Source: Streptomyces sp. CC53 | GTDB taxonomy: Bacteria > Actinomycetota > Actinomycetes > Streptomycetales > Streptomycetaceae | Length of the DNA: 64,000 nucleotides | Assembly (NCBI RefSeq): GCF_001865245.1 | Contig: NZ_MKXB01000194.1 | Location: 1 to 64,000 of the forward strand | Direction: 5' to 3' | Shown: positions 44,127-53,975 of the stretch, one piece after another | How the letters are laid out: each line of letters opens with the position of its first letter | Numbering within the stretch: position 1 is the stretch's first letter | Notes under the pieces: model-generated | The model's input: the letters and a program-made list of their open reading frames with translations, nothing else | Databases searched by the model: none | Told to the model about the DNA's origin: nothing | Translations under genes and position numbers: made by a program

Positions 44127-45053
44127 TCACTTACGGGTGACAGCCTGCCTGAGCAGCATGTTCGCTGGTTCCGCTGCACTATCGGCTGTCGTACACGAGG
44201 CGTCCATGATGTAGACGTCCACCCGTCCGGCATCCCCTGCCCGTGGCAGGAGCACCAGGTAGGCCGCGCGGCCCTCGTACTCGCCGGGTTCCGATGCCAG
44301 AGGCTTCTCGTTGCGGCCGAGTCCTTCCGCCACACAGTCGGGGACGTGTCCCGGGCTCTGCAGTGCCCGTTGCGGTCCACTGTCCTCGGTCTGCGCTCCG
44401 GGCTGGAGCCAGGGCGACATGCCGTCCGGAGCGGTCTCCGCGGGGGTGAGGAGTGCGCGGACCTTGTCGGGCAGCGCCGTCCCCGAGAACCGGGGAGAGG
44501 CGGGGTGCGTGGCGGCGGTATCGGCCTGGGAGCTGGCTGTGACGTCGGAGGTCCCGGTGACACCCCTGAGGAGCACGAATCCCAGTCCGGTGAGTGCGAG
44601 GCCGCAGGCGGCGCCGAGAGCGACAAGGCGGCGCCGGCGCGAGCGCGTGGAGCCGCGGCCCGGTCCTGTGGCGCCCCGGGGGCGGCCGGCCGGCCTGTCC
44701 TTCGGCGGCTCTGTGAGAGCCGGTCGTCGGTCACCGGCATCGCTCGGTGCCGCGGACTCGGTTTCACGTGAAACATCAGCGGTGGTTCGTGGGGCGGTCG
44801 CGTCGAGCAGCGCCTCGGCCGCCAGGGCGGCATCAATGCGTTCCGCGATGTCCGCCGGCATGCGTGGTGGCCCGGGGAGGGTTCCCAGCAGACCGCGGAT
44901 CTCTTCGAGTGAAGCCTGCACATCGGTGCAGATCTCGCAGTTGTCGAGGTGGCGCCTGACATCGGCCGTCCTGGAGGGCGGGAGAAGCCCTTCGGTCAGG
45001 TCGGAGATCTCCGAGACGTCCGGGTGCTGGGTCGTGTCGGCCGTGGAAGTCAC
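44127..45053 (-). CDS. Zinc-type anti-sigma factor for the adjacent ECF sigma factor
   Basis: A 308-residue membrane protein. The N-terminus holds a ZAS-like motif with His35, Cys39 and Cys42 in HLDNCEIC. One transmembrane helix (about residues 145-165) and an extracytoplasmic domain follow. It would hold the sigma factor inactive at the membrane. The GTG start overlaps the sigma gene stop by four bases, the usual sign of a sigma/anti-sigma pair. It corresponds in position to M. tuberculosis Rv3912. A parS site lies in the coding sequence. Confidence 0.88.
   Translation of the reverse strand: MTSTADTTQHPDVSEISDLTEGLLPPSRTADVRRHLDNCEICTDVQASLEEIRGLLGTLPGPPRMPADIAERIDAALAAEALLDATAPRTTADVSRETESAAPSDAGDRRPALTEPPKDRPAGRPRGATGPGRGSTRSRRRRLVALGAACGLALTGLGFVLLRGVTGTSDVTASSQADTAATHPASPRFSGTALPDKVRALLTPAETAPDGMSPWLQPGAQTEDSGPQRALQSPGHVPDCVAEGLGRNEKPLASEPGEYEGRAAYLVLLPRAGDAGRVDVYIMDASCTTADSAAEPANMLLRQAVTRK
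44761..44774. promoter_or_regulatory. parS: parS site 5, inside the anti-sigma gene
   Basis: An exact GTTTCACGTGAAAC; on the minus strand it encodes Val-Ser-Arg-Glu-Thr in the linker between the zinc motif and the membrane helix. Confidence 0.93.
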
Positions 45054-45754
45054 GCGCGTCCACCTCCGCCCTTCACAGCAGCAGGACCATGCGGTCCTGG
45101 ATCCCTCGGTCCCGGTGCCGGTGGGACGGATGTCCCCGGCGTCCGGTTCCTTCCCCCTTCGGTGTCGTCGTTACCCCTGGTGTCATGGCGCAGATGAGTG
45201 AGCATGGGGACAAGGCGGGCACGTCCCCGGGCACATCGGCTCTTGACCGTTCCGACGGGTACATCAAGCATGCGTGCCGCTTCGGCCACGGCATAGCCCT
45301 GCATGTCGACGAGGACCAGGGCTGCCCTCTGGTCGGGGGGAAGCTTCGCCAGGGCCGCCAGGAGCTCCCTGTGGACATCCTGGCGCTCCGCTGGGGCCGC
45401 GGCCGACTCGTGGGGCTCCAGGAGCTGCTCCATTCGCTCCATGTCGTCCATCGGGGCGGTCCTGCGTGAGGCCGTCCTACGGGCCCGGTCGAGACAGGCG
45501 TTCACCGTGATGCGGTGCAGCCATGTGGTGACGGCCGACTGCCCCCGAAAGGTGTGCGCGGCGCGGAAGGCCGACACCAGGGCGTCCTGGACGGCGTCCG
45601 CCGCCTCCTCTCGGTCGCCCAGGGTCCGTAGGGCGACGGCCCACAGCCGGTCCCGGTGCCGCCGCACCAACTCCCCGAAGGCGTCCCCGTCACCGGCGAC
45701 GTGCCGGGCGAGGAGCTCGTGGTCGCTTTCGACGTCCAGCGTGGGTTCTTCCAT
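45050..45754 (-). CDS. sigM: ECF sigma factor SigM
   Basis: A 234-residue ECF sigma factor. Region 2 contains DREEAADAVQDALVSAFR and TFRGQSAVTTWLHRI; region 4 contains LPPDQRAALVLVDMQGYAVAEAA and GTVKSRCARGR. A Pro/Gly-rich tail of about 35 residues follows. The name follows its position beside trxB and murJ, as in mycobacteria; targets cannot be read from the sequence. Confidence 0.93.
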   Translation of the reverse strand: MEEPTLDVESDHELLARHVAGDGDAFGELVRRHRDRLWAVALRTLGDREEAADAVQDALVSAFRAAHTFRGQSAVTTWLHRITVNACLDRARRTASRRTAPMDDMERMEQLLEPHESAAAPAERQDVHRELLAALAKLPPDQRAALVLVDMQGYAVAEAARMLDVPVGTVKSRCARGRARLVPMLTHLRHDTRGNDDTEGGRNRTPGTSVPPAPGPRDPGPHGPAAVKGGGGRA

Positions 45755-45819
45755 GCCCGCAACCCTCCCTGGCGCGACAGTACGTGCTCACCGGGCTGCA
45801 CGACAGAGACCGGGGCGGC

Positions 45820-47565
45820 TCAGCCGAGGACCCTGATTTCCGAGATCCCCCCGCGGAAGCCGGAGCCGTCCGGTGGCAGCTCGCTGATGTGCACCAGCAG
45901 GAACTGCGTGCGTACGGGCTTGTCCAGTTTCACGTCCAGCGTGCTGCCCACCGTGCTCAGCTGGGTGAGGCGCTGCGAGAAGTCGGCGAGTGAACTTGCG
46001 CCCGAGGCGCCTTCCCCGGCGGCGAGGACCTGCGCCTTCTGCCCGCTGCGGTACATCTGTACCACGACACTGGAAACGTCGCGGACGCTGCCGAGGTCCA
46101 CGATGATGCCGCTGCCCTGCTTGCGGTCGGGCAGGTTGCCGAAGTTGGCGTAGCCGAAGTACTGCGGTGTGATCCAGGCGGTGCCGTCCTGGCCGTCGAC
46201 GGCCAGCGGGACGAGCTTCGTCTTGATGCCCGAGCCGCTCGGCATGAACTCCTGCGCCCCCGCGATGTTCAACGGCTTGGCGGGCTTCTGCGCCTTCTCG
46301 TCGCCGGTCTCGGCCGGTGTCGGCTGGGTGATGCCGGGGTCGTCGGGCTGCTGGTCCTGTTCGAGCAGGCGGTCGGCGATCTGCCAGCTTCCGAGGCCCA
46401 GGGCGGCGATGAGGAGCGCGGACACCGTCCACTTCAGAGCGCGGCCCGTGCGGCTCTGGAGCGGCGGTGGCGGGACGACGACGGGCTGGGTGACCCCGGT
46501 GCCGGGGTGCGGCGTCGGCCGGCCGTAGCCGCCCTGCTGGTACGTCGTGCGGTGGAACTCCGGTGGAGGCGTGGAGAACACCGGCTCCGGCGGGCGGATC
46601 CGGGGCATCGTCGCCACGGCCTTGGCCAGTTCGTCCGGCGTCGTACAGGCGGGTTCCTGGCGAGACGCGGTGGCGCCGTCGTTGGCCAGCGCGCGCATGG
46701 CCAGCTCCGACAGCCCTCGGTGCACTCCCGCGCGCACCTGGTCCGGGGCGATCAGCCCGACGCCCTTGGGCAGGCCGGACAGACCGTGCGCGTCGTTCTC
46801 GTACGGCCAGCGCTGCGTCAGGGCCGCGTACAACAGAGCGCCGATGGCCTCGGTGTCGGTGAGCTGGGGCCGGTCCTCGCGGATGCCCCGCAGGGCGGCG
46901 TTCACCGCCAGGCCGCGGATCCTGTACTGCCCCGTCGACGTGCGCAGTACGGCACTCGGGGTGAGGCGCAGATGGGCCAGGCCCTCGCGGTGCGCGGCCG
47001 CCATGGCCTGGGACACCTGGCTGACCAGCTGGTAGGCGTCGTACGGCTCAAGAGGGCCGGCGGCCAGCAGCGTGGTCAGTTCCGTGGCGTCCGGCAGCCA
47101 TTCGTGGACGACGTAGACGAGGTCGTTCTCCTCGACGGCGTCCAGGACCTGCACGAAGCGGGGGTCGCCGAGCAGGGCGGCGGAGCGCGCCGCGGCCAGC
47201 ACGGATCGGGCCCGGGGATGGTCGGCGGGCAGCACGTGGACGCCGACCGCCCTGCGCAGCTTCTCGTCCACGGCACGCCAACTGCTGAACCCGTCCAAAC
47301 GGGTGACGCACTCCTCCAGGCGGTAGCGCCGCGCCAGCTTGTGGCCGCTGTGGAGTTCCGGTGTGGTGAGGGAAGGCTGTTCGTCGGCTCCCTGTTCGCC
47401 GTCCGTGGTGTGGGCAGACGTGCCCCTTGCGTCCTGCGCTTCCGCCGCCCCGTCGGCCGTGGTCCCGTCCGCCTTGGCGGTCAGCGGGTCGTCACCGCTG
47501 TTGTCGGCCACGTCGACGGCAGCCGTGCTACGTTCCGCCACCGTCGTTCCTGCCTCCCCATCCAT
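45820..47565 (-). CDS. Membrane-anchored pseudokinase with extracytoplasmic discoidin-like domain (MurJ partner)
   Basis: A 581-residue protein. After an acidic, disordered head (about 70 residues) comes a kinase-like domain that lacks catalytic residues: the Lys position reads VGVHVL, the catalytic loop is HLRLTPSAV instead of HRDxKPxN, and no DFG is seen. A Pro-rich linker, one transmembrane helix (about 360-380) and a C-terminal galactose-binding-like domain (about 415-580) follow. The same parts are fused to the C-terminus of MviN in M. tuberculosis, where FhaA binds the pseudokinase. Here it is a separate gene directly downstream of murJ. Confidence 0.9.
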   Translation of the reverse strand: MDGEAGTTVAERSTAAVDVADNSGDDPLTAKADGTTADGAAEAQDARGTSAHTTDGEQGADEQPSLTTPELHSGHKLARRYRLEECVTRLDGFSSWRAVDEKLRRAVGVHVLPADHPRARSVLAAARSAALLGDPRFVQVLDAVEENDLVYVVHEWLPDATELTTLLAAGPLEPYDAYQLVSQVSQAMAAAHREGLAHLRLTPSAVLRTSTGQYRIRGLAVNAALRGIREDRPQLTDTEAIGALLYAALTQRWPYENDAHGLSGLPKGVGLIAPDQVRAGVHRGLSELAMRALANDGATASRQEPACTTPDELAKAVATMPRIRPPEPVFSTPPPEFHRTTYQQGGYGRPTPHPGTGVTQPVVVPPPPLQSRTGRALKWTVSALLIAALGLGSWQIADRLLEQDQQPDDPGITQPTPAETGDEKAQKPAKPLNIAGAQEFMPSGSGIKTKLVPLAVDGQDGTAWITPQYFGYANFGNLPDRKQGSGIIVDLGSVRDVSSVVVQMYRSGQKAQVLAAGEGASGASSLADFSQRLTQLSTVGSTLDVKLDKPVRTQFLLVHISELPPDGSGFRGGISEIRVLG

Positions 47566-47660
47566 AGCGCCACATCCAACAGCCAAGCCAATTGTGCCCA
47601 CAGTCCGCCGCCATGCACGACACACGAAGGCCGGCGATGGTTGTGCGAGGACCTCGTGTT

Positions 47661-49892
47661 CTAGCGGCCGAGGCGGCCCCGGACCATGCCGACCATGGCG
47701 TTCAGCTCCGCGATGCGCATCTTGCGGGCCGCCGCGTAGAACACGCCGAGCAGCACGACGCCGCCCGCGGCCAGGGCGGCCAGCGACCCGAGGGCGTCCT
47801 TGCCCAGCAGGGAGAGGACCCCGAAACCGGCCGCTCCGGCCAGCAGGGCGGCGGGCAGCGAGGCCATGCACAGACGGGCGTACGTACGGACGATGTGCGC
47901 GCCGTCGAGGTCGCCGCCGAGCCGGTTGCGCAGCCGGCGCCACGCGACTCCGACACCGACCATGTAGGCCAGGCCGTACGACGCCGCCATGCCGACGACG
48001 GCCCAGCGGGGCGGCAGCACGAAGTAGCAGACGGCCGAAGCCGCCGCGTTGACGGCGGCCACGATGACCGTGTTGTAGAACGGCGTCCGCGTGTCCTCGT
48101 AGGCGTAGAAGCCGCGCAGGACGACGTACTGCACGGAGTAGGGGATCAGGCCCAGGCCGAACGCCATGAGGATGAAGCCCATGCCCGTCGCCGCCTCAAG
48201 GCCGCTGGACGCGTAGAGCAGGGTGCACAAGGGGACACCCAGGGCCAGGAAGCCGAAAGCGACGGGAACGATCGCGACGGCCGAGTTCCGCAGGCCCTGA
48301 GAGATGTCGTCCCGGACGGCCCCCGGGTCGTTGTCGTGGGCCGCCCGCGAGATCCGGGGCAGGAGCGCGGCCATGACGGACACGGTGATGATGGCCTGCG
48401 GCATGCCCCAGATGAGCTGCGCGTTGGAGTAGGCGAGGATGCCGGCGCCGTCCGTGCCGGAGGCCTTGCCCGCGGCCGTGGCCAGCTGGGTGACCACGAC
48501 GACGCCCGCCTGGTTGGCGAGGACGAACAGCACGGTCCACTTGGCGAGCCGAACGGTCTTGCCGAGGCCGTGGCCCTTCCAGTCGAACCGGGGCCGGAAC
48601 CGGAAGCCCGCCTCACGCAGGTACGGGATCATCGCCAGTGACTGGACCACCAGGCCCAGCAGCGTGCCGATGCCCAGGAGCCGGACCCCTTCGTCGGGGA
48701 TGACGTCCACGCCCATCCTGGTCTCGGAGTAGGCGCCGTACACGAAGATGAAGAGCCCGAACGTTGCCATCATGACGACGTTGTTGAGGACCGGGGTCCA
48801 CATCATCGCCCCGAAGCGGCCCCGGGCGTTGAGGATCTGACCCATCACCACGTGCACACCCATGAAGAAGATCGTGGGCAGGCAGAAGCGGGCGAAGGCC
48901 ACGGCGACGCTGTTGGCGTCCGGGTCGTTGGCGATGGTCGGGGACATCGCGTGGACCAGCAGAGGTGCGACGAGGACCGCGATGCCGACGATCAGGCCGA
49001 GCGCCACCATCACCAGGGTCAGCAGCCGGTTGGCGTAGGCCTCGCCGCCGTCCTCGTCGTTCTTCATCGCCCGGACGAGCTGCGGGACGAACACCGAGTT
49101 CAGGCCGCCGCCGATGGTCAGGATGTAGATCATCGTCGGCAGCGTGTACGCGACGGTGTAGGCGTCACCGAGGGTGGCGGCGCCGAGGGCACCGGTGATG
49201 ACCAGGGTGCGCAGGAAGCCGGTCAGGCGGGAGACGAGGGTGCCCGCCGCCATGACCGCGCTCGACTTCAGCAGCCCGGAGGCCCGACCGCCGGACTTCT
49301 TCGGGGGCGGGGGCGGCGCCTCCTCCTCGACCGGCTCCTGAACGGCGGCCGGCGGCGGAGGCGGTGGCGTGGAGGCGTCCACCACGGGTGCCGACGGACG
49401 GCCCTGGACCTGCTGGTCCGCGTAGAGGTGCGCGAAGGCGTCGGCCGGTGCCCGCTCGCCGCCCGCCCGGCTCACCAGGTCGTCGACACCGGTGAACTGC
49501 ACGGTCCTGGCGTCGTCGCCGTACGGCAGGTGACGGGACGGCCCCTCGGGCTCGGGCGGCGGCGTCTGGGCCCAGAGCCGCGGGTCCGGGGCGTACTGCG
49601 GGGTGGCGGGCTGCTGGTAGAGGGGGCGGGGCTCCTCGTAGGTCCCCGGCGGAGGCGGCGGGTGGGCGGCCCGGTCGTACAGTGCCTCACCGACTGGGTC
49701 CTGCGCGGTGAGATCACGGGACCGGTACGGGTCATCGGCGTAGGCGTCCTGGACGTACGGGTCCTGAGGCGGCTGCGCGGAGTCGCCGGCGGGTGGTGGC
49801 ACCTGGCCCGGGGTACGGGCCGGGGGCGTTCCGCCCGAAGGCGCACCGGTGCCCGGGTTCTGGCCGCGGTCACCCTCGTACGGCGCGTTCAT
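47661..49892 (-). CDS. murJ: MurJ/MviN lipid II flippase
   Basis: A 743-residue protein. The first about 200 residues are a Pro/Gln/Tyr-rich cytoplasmic region; the rest is a 14-helix MOP-superfamily transporter (MviN) that flips lipid II across the membrane. Visible family sequence includes AAGTLVSRLTGFLRTLV near the first helix. The protein ends shortly after the last helix and lacks the pseudokinase fused to it in mycobacteria; that is the next gene, 95 bases downstream. Confidence 0.95.
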   Translation of the reverse strand: MNAPYEGDRGQNPGTGAPSGGTPPARTPGQVPPPAGDSAQPPQDPYVQDAYADDPYRSRDLTAQDPVGEALYDRAAHPPPPPGTYEEPRPLYQQPATPQYAPDPRLWAQTPPPEPEGPSRHLPYGDDARTVQFTGVDDLVSRAGGERAPADAFAHLYADQQVQGRPSAPVVDASTPPPPPPAAVQEPVEEEAPPPPPKKSGGRASGLLKSSAVMAAGTLVSRLTGFLRTLVITGALGAATLGDAYTVAYTLPTMIYILTIGGGLNSVFVPQLVRAMKNDEDGGEAYANRLLTLVMVALGLIVGIAVLVAPLLVHAMSPTIANDPDANSVAVAFARFCLPTIFFMGVHVVMGQILNARGRFGAMMWTPVLNNVVMMATFGLFIFVYGAYSETRMGVDVIPDEGVRLLGIGTLLGLVVQSLAMIPYLREAGFRFRPRFDWKGHGLGKTVRLAKWTVLFVLANQAGVVVVTQLATAAGKASGTDGAGILAYSNAQLIWGMPQAIITVSVMAALLPRISRAAHDNDPGAVRDDISQGLRNSAVAIVPVAFGFLALGVPLCTLLYASSGLEAATGMGFILMAFGLGLIPYSVQYVVLRGFYAYEDTRTPFYNTVIVAAVNAAASAVCYFVLPPRWAVVGMAASYGLAYMVGVGVAWRRLRNRLGGDLDGAHIVRTYARLCMASLPAALLAGAAGFGVLSLLGKDALGSLAALAAGGVVLLGVFYAAARKMRIAELNAMVGMVRGRLGR

Positions 49893-49942
49893 GGTTACCC
49901 CACCTCATCGTCCCGGGCCGGCCGGCCACGACATTCGCTCGC

Positions 49943-52327
49943 TCAACGGTTCACTCTCTCACCCGGCCCGGACGGGCCTCCGCTTTGCGGTCCGGTGTCC
50001 GCCGCCGGGTCACTCGGCTGCGCCTCGTCGTCGCTCTCCGCGACCCCGGAGGCCGGCGGCGCGGTTCCGGGGCCCGTCTCCCCGCCGGTGTCGTCGGCCG
50101 CCGCGGCCTCGGAGACCTCGTCCCCGGGGAGCCCGTCCCCGGGGAGCCCGTCCCCGGCGGCCTCCAGAGCCGCGGCGCGCTTCCGCTGGGTGTACATCCT
50201 GATGCCCGCGAGCACAAGCAGCAGGACGCCGCCCGCGATGACCAGCATGACCGCGGAGGTGATCTCCGAGACCTTCACGGTGAACTGCATCGGCTTCCCG
50301 TAGGCCCTGCCGTCCTCGGTGAAGAGCTGCGCCGTCATCGGGACGGGGCCGTTGGCGTTCGCCGACGCGGTGAACTTCACGGACTGGCTGTGTCCGCTCT
50401 CGATGCTGATCGGCAGCTCCGCCACGGCTTCGCCGCCGTTGAGCTTCAGACGGGTCGGCTTGGTCGACTCCAGCCGCAGCACCAGCCGGTCCACGCCCTG
50501 CAGGAGCTTGTTCTGGACCGTCACGGGGATGGTGGCGCTGCGCCCGGACAGCGTCAGATCGGACTTGTCGATGAGCTGCACCTCGTCGGTGAGACTCTTC
50601 AGGTCCTCCAGCACCCGGTCCCGGTACAGCTGCGCGTCCGCCGGGCGGCCCCGCCAGGAGGCTGACATCTCGCGGTTGATCGCATTGCCGAACGGTGTCA
50701 CCACCCGCCTCCGGTTGGTGAGGATCACCGCGAAGTTGTCCAGGGTGGACTGGGTGGTCCTGACATCCAGGAACGCCGCCCTGAGCAGTTCCTTCTGCCG
50801 GAGTCCCTTGGGGTAGCTGCTCGGCACCCGCGTCGTCGCCGCCGGGTCGGGCTTGACCGCGGCGGCGGCGATCAGGTCCGAGGGCTGCGACCAGCGGCGT
50901 CCGGCAAGGCCCTGGACGGCCCGGGCCAGGGAGTCGGCCTGGGACGCGGTCGGCATCCGTTGCGGGGCGATGACGATGCTGCGCGCGGTGCCCGGACGCT
51001 CGTGGGTGACGGCCAACGTGTGGGCGAGGAAGCGCTGCACCGCCAGGGTGGAGGCTTCTGCGCTGGTCATGTCGCCGTCGAACGCCTCGGACAGGATCGC
51101 GTCGGACACGACGGCGGTCGTTCCGCCGCCGACGGGACGGGCCGCGTTCGGCGTGTAGGACAGGTTCTCGCGCATGCTGTCGCTGCGGGTGATCACCTTG
51201 TCGGCACCGGCAGAGGTGGCCACGTTGATGATCGAGGGGTCCACCGCCCCGTCCACCGGCCAGGCGAAGTCCACGGACGGCTTCACGTGGAGGATGGTCT
51301 CCACCGTGGATTCGGCGACGTCGGTGGCCGGGCGCAGATGCCTGAGCGAGCCGGACACCTCCCGCCCCTGATGGGCCAGCGACGCCAGGTCGGGGTCGCC
51401 GTAGGGCAGGGCGACGACCTTGTCTCCCTGAACGGCCTTGCCCAGGGCGTTCAGCCACTCGTTGGCAACAGACTGGTTCTTCCCCGGGACGGTGGTGTCG
51501 CCGTTCCTCACCCGATAGGGGCCGGTCATCGCCTCGGCGGTGGCCAGCAGGTCCGGGTCGATCACCCAGGTGACGGGAAGGTCGGCGCCGAGTGCCACGA
51601 GCCGCTCCAGCCGTCCTCCCGGGGCGAGCTCGGAGGCGAGGGCGTCGTCCTCGAAGACGGGAGTCTGCTGTGTGTCGGAGCCCGTCTCGGCCGACAGGTG
51701 CACCGACGAGATCAGCGGCCAGAGGACGGTGGTCTGCGTCGTCTTCTTGGCCGCCGCGGGCTGCCAGGGAAGGAACGTCCTCTCGATGCCCAGCACGCGC
51801 TCCCCGCCGGAGCTCGGCGTCCTGCCGGAGAGGGAGACCCCGAGCTGGTAGACGCCCTCGTCGTCCATGCCGAGCTCGTCGACGGGGACGCTGATCGTGA
51901 AGTCCCTGCTGCCGCCGGCGGGGATCGCCGGGACCGCGACCGCGTACGCCCCGCCGAGCGGTGCGCCGTCCTCGGCGGGCGAGTAGCCGGTGCGGCGGGC
52001 GGCGTCCTCGATCGCGCCGCGGCTGGAGAGCCGGGAGCCCAGGCGCACGTCGACGTGCGCGGCGCTCACCGACCGCTTGCCGGTGTTGGTCACGGTGCCG
52101 CTCAGGGTGAGCGTGTCGCCTTTCACCGGCGCGCTGGGCTGGACTGTGTCGAGAGACACATCGACGGTGCGCGATCCGGAGGCTTCCGCGGCGTGCGCGG
52201 CGGAGGCGCCGGGCAGGTGGAGCAGTCCGGCCAGCAGTGGTACGCCGGCGGCCACCGCCGTCATGCGGCGCAGCCATCGGCGGGCAGGGGAGCGACGCAT
52301 GCTCTGGAAGTCTGCCGCCTCGGCCAC
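49943..52327 (-). CDS. DUF6049-family secreted, membrane-anchored protein
   Basis: A 794-residue exported protein. It has a signal-like N-terminus (MTAVAAGVPLLAGLLHLPGASAAHA region), a large outside part with Ig-like segments, and a C-terminal transmembrane helix (VMLVIAGGVLLLVLAGIRMY) with an acidic tail. It corresponds to Rv3909 next to MviN. Function is unknown, presumably envelope. The GTG at 52327 (VAEAADFQSM) is family-like. It lies 50 bases upstream of murJ on the same strand, so it heads that operon. The tail holds a short tandem repeat, LPGD. Confidence 0.88.
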   Translation of the reverse strand: MAEAADFQSMRRSPARRWLRRMTAVAAGVPLLAGLLHLPGASAAHAAEASGSRTVDVSLDTVQPSAPVKGDTLTLSGTVTNTGKRSVSAAHVDVRLGSRLSSRGAIEDAARRTGYSPAEDGAPLGGAYAVAVPAIPAGGSRDFTISVPVDELGMDDEGVYQLGVSLSGRTPSSGGERVLGIERTFLPWQPAAAKKTTQTTVLWPLISSVHLSAETGSDTQQTPVFEDDALASELAPGGRLERLVALGADLPVTWVIDPDLLATAEAMTGPYRVRNGDTTVPGKNQSVANEWLNALGKAVQGDKVVALPYGDPDLASLAHQGREVSGSLRHLRPATDVAESTVETILHVKPSVDFAWPVDGAVDPSIINVATSAGADKVITRSDSMRENLSYTPNAARPVGGGTTAVVSDAILSEAFDGDMTSAEASTLAVQRFLAHTLAVTHERPGTARSIVIAPQRMPTASQADSLARAVQGLAGRRWSQPSDLIAAAAVKPDPAATTRVPSSYPKGLRQKELLRAAFLDVRTTQSTLDNFAVILTNRRRVVTPFGNAINREMSASWRGRPADAQLYRDRVLEDLKSLTDEVQLIDKSDLTLSGRSATIPVTVQNKLLQGVDRLVLRLESTKPTRLKLNGGEAVAELPISIESGHSQSVKFTASANANGPVPMTAQLFTEDGRAYGKPMQFTVKVSEITSAVMLVIAGGVLLLVLAGIRMYTQRKRAAALEAAGDGLPGDGLPGDEVSEAAAADDTGGETGPGTAPPASGVAESDDEAQPSDPAADTGPQSGGPSGPGERVNR

Positions 52328-52518
52328 GCGCTCGTCCGTCCCTCGTCGTCTGTTGCCGTCGGTCCCTGCCGGTTCCCGCGTCCACGCATGGTAACGAGAC
52401 GCGCTGCGGCGGAGTGCTGCGGAGGTGAGCCACAAGATCGGGCGACAGTACGCGGGAGGGCGGCGGAGCCGGAAATCCGCGACGCCGCCGGGGGCGGGGC
52501 CACGTACCCTGTTCTGTC

Positions 52519-53961
52519 GTGCCGAATGCCAACGAAGACACCCCGACTGCCCTGAGCCAGGCGCAGCGCCGCGCGGTCACCGAACTGCTGCGCGTCGCCC
52601 CCGTGGCCGATGATCTCGCTCGCCGTTTCAAGGCGGCGGGATTCAGCCTCGCCCTCGTCGGCGGGTCGGTGCGGGATGCGCTGCTGGGCCGCCTCGGCAA
52701 CGACCTGGATTTCACCACGGACGCCCGCCCGCAGGATGTCCTCACGATCGTCCGACCGTGGGCCGACGCCGTGTGGGAGGTCGGGATCGCCTTCGGAACG
52801 GTGGGCGCGCAGAAGGACGGTTACCAGATCGAGGTGACGACGTACCGCTCCGAGGCGTACGACCGCACGTCCCGCAAGCCCGACGTCTCCTACGGAGACT
52901 CCATCGAGGAGGACCTCGTCCGCCGCGACTTCACGGTCAACGCGATGGCGGTCGCGCTGCCGGAGAAGGAGTTCGTCGACCCGCACGGCGGCCTGGAGGA
53001 CTTGGCGCACCGGGTGCTGCGGACGCCGGGCACCCCGGAGGAGTCGTTCTCCGACGACCCGCTGCGGATGATGCGTGCGGCTCGTTTCGCCGCTCAGCTC
53101 GATTTCGAGGTTGCTCCCGAGGTCGTGACGGCCATGACGGACATGGCGGGGCGCCTCGACATCGTCTCCGCCGAGCGGGTGCGGGACGAGTTGAACAAGC
53201 TCATCCTCTCCGCACACCCGCGCAAGGGGCTCGGGCTCCTCGTGGACACCGGGCTGGCCGCACAGGTCCTGCCCGAGCTGCCTGCCCTGCGGCTGGAGAG
53301 TGACGAGCACCACCGGCACAAGGACGTCTACGAGCACTCGCTGACGGTGCTGGAGCAGGCCATCGCCCTGGAGCAGGGCGAGCCCGACCTCGTGCTGCGT
53401 CTGGCCGCGCTCCTCCATGACATCGGCAAGCCGAGGACCCGGCGCTTCGAGCCGAACGGCCGTGTCTCGTTCCACCACCACGAGGTGGTCGGGGCGAAGA
53501 TGACCAAGAAGCGGATGACCGCGCTGAAGTACTCCAACGAGTTGATCAAGGACGTGTCCCGCCTGGTCGAACTCCACCTGCGGTTTCACGGCTACGGATC
53601 GGGCGAGTGGACGGATTCGGCCGTACGCCGCTACGTACGTGATGCCGGGCCGCTGCTTGAGCGGCTCCACAAGCTGACCCGGTCCGACTGCACGACGCGC
53701 AACAAGCGCAAGGCCGCCGCGCTGTCGCGTACGTACGACGGGCTGGAGGCCCGTATCGCTGAGCTCAAGGAGCAGGAGGAGCTGGACGCGATCCGGCCCG
53801 ACCTGGACGGCAACCAGATCCAGGAAGTGCTGGGGGTCGGCCCGGGGCCGGTCGTGGGGCGCGCGTACAGGTTCCTGCTCGAACTGCGCCTGGAGAACGG
53901 GCCGATGACGCACGACGACGCAGCGGCCGCCCTCAAGGAGTGGTGGGCCGCTCAGAGCTGA
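52519..53961 (+). CDS. cca: CCA tRNA nucleotidyltransferase
   Basis: A 480-residue enzyme that adds or repairs the 3' CCA of tRNAs, needed here because the tRNA genes in the window do not encode CCA. The nucleotidyltransferase head shows LVGGSVRDALLGR and NDLDFTTDA; an HD domain with LLHDIGKP follows. The start is GTG. It is divergent from DUF6049 with a 191-base gap. In M. tuberculosis a NUDIX gene lies between; here it is absent. Confidence 0.96.
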   Translation: MPNANEDTPTALSQAQRRAVTELLRVAPVADDLARRFKAAGFSLALVGGSVRDALLGRLGNDLDFTTDARPQDVLTIVRPWADAVWEVGIAFGTVGAQKDGYQIEVTTYRSEAYDRTSRKPDVSYGDSIEEDLVRRDFTVNAMAVALPEKEFVDPHGGLEDLAHRVLRTPGTPEESFSDDPLRMMRAARFAAQLDFEVAPEVVTAMTDMAGRLDIVSAERVRDELNKLILSAHPRKGLGLLVDTGLAAQVLPELPALRLESDEHHRHKDVYEHSLTVLEQAIALEQGEPDLVLRLAALLHDIGKPRTRRFEPNGRVSFHHHEVVGAKMTKKRMTALKYSNELIKDVSRLVELHLRFHGYGSGEWTDSAVRRYVRDAGPLLERLHKLTRSDCTTRNKRKAAALSRTYDGLEARIAELKEQEELDAIRPDLDGNQIQEVLGVGPGPVVGRAYRFLLELRLENGPMTHDDAAAALKEWWAAQS

Positions 53962-53975
53962 GCGGTCTCCGCGCC

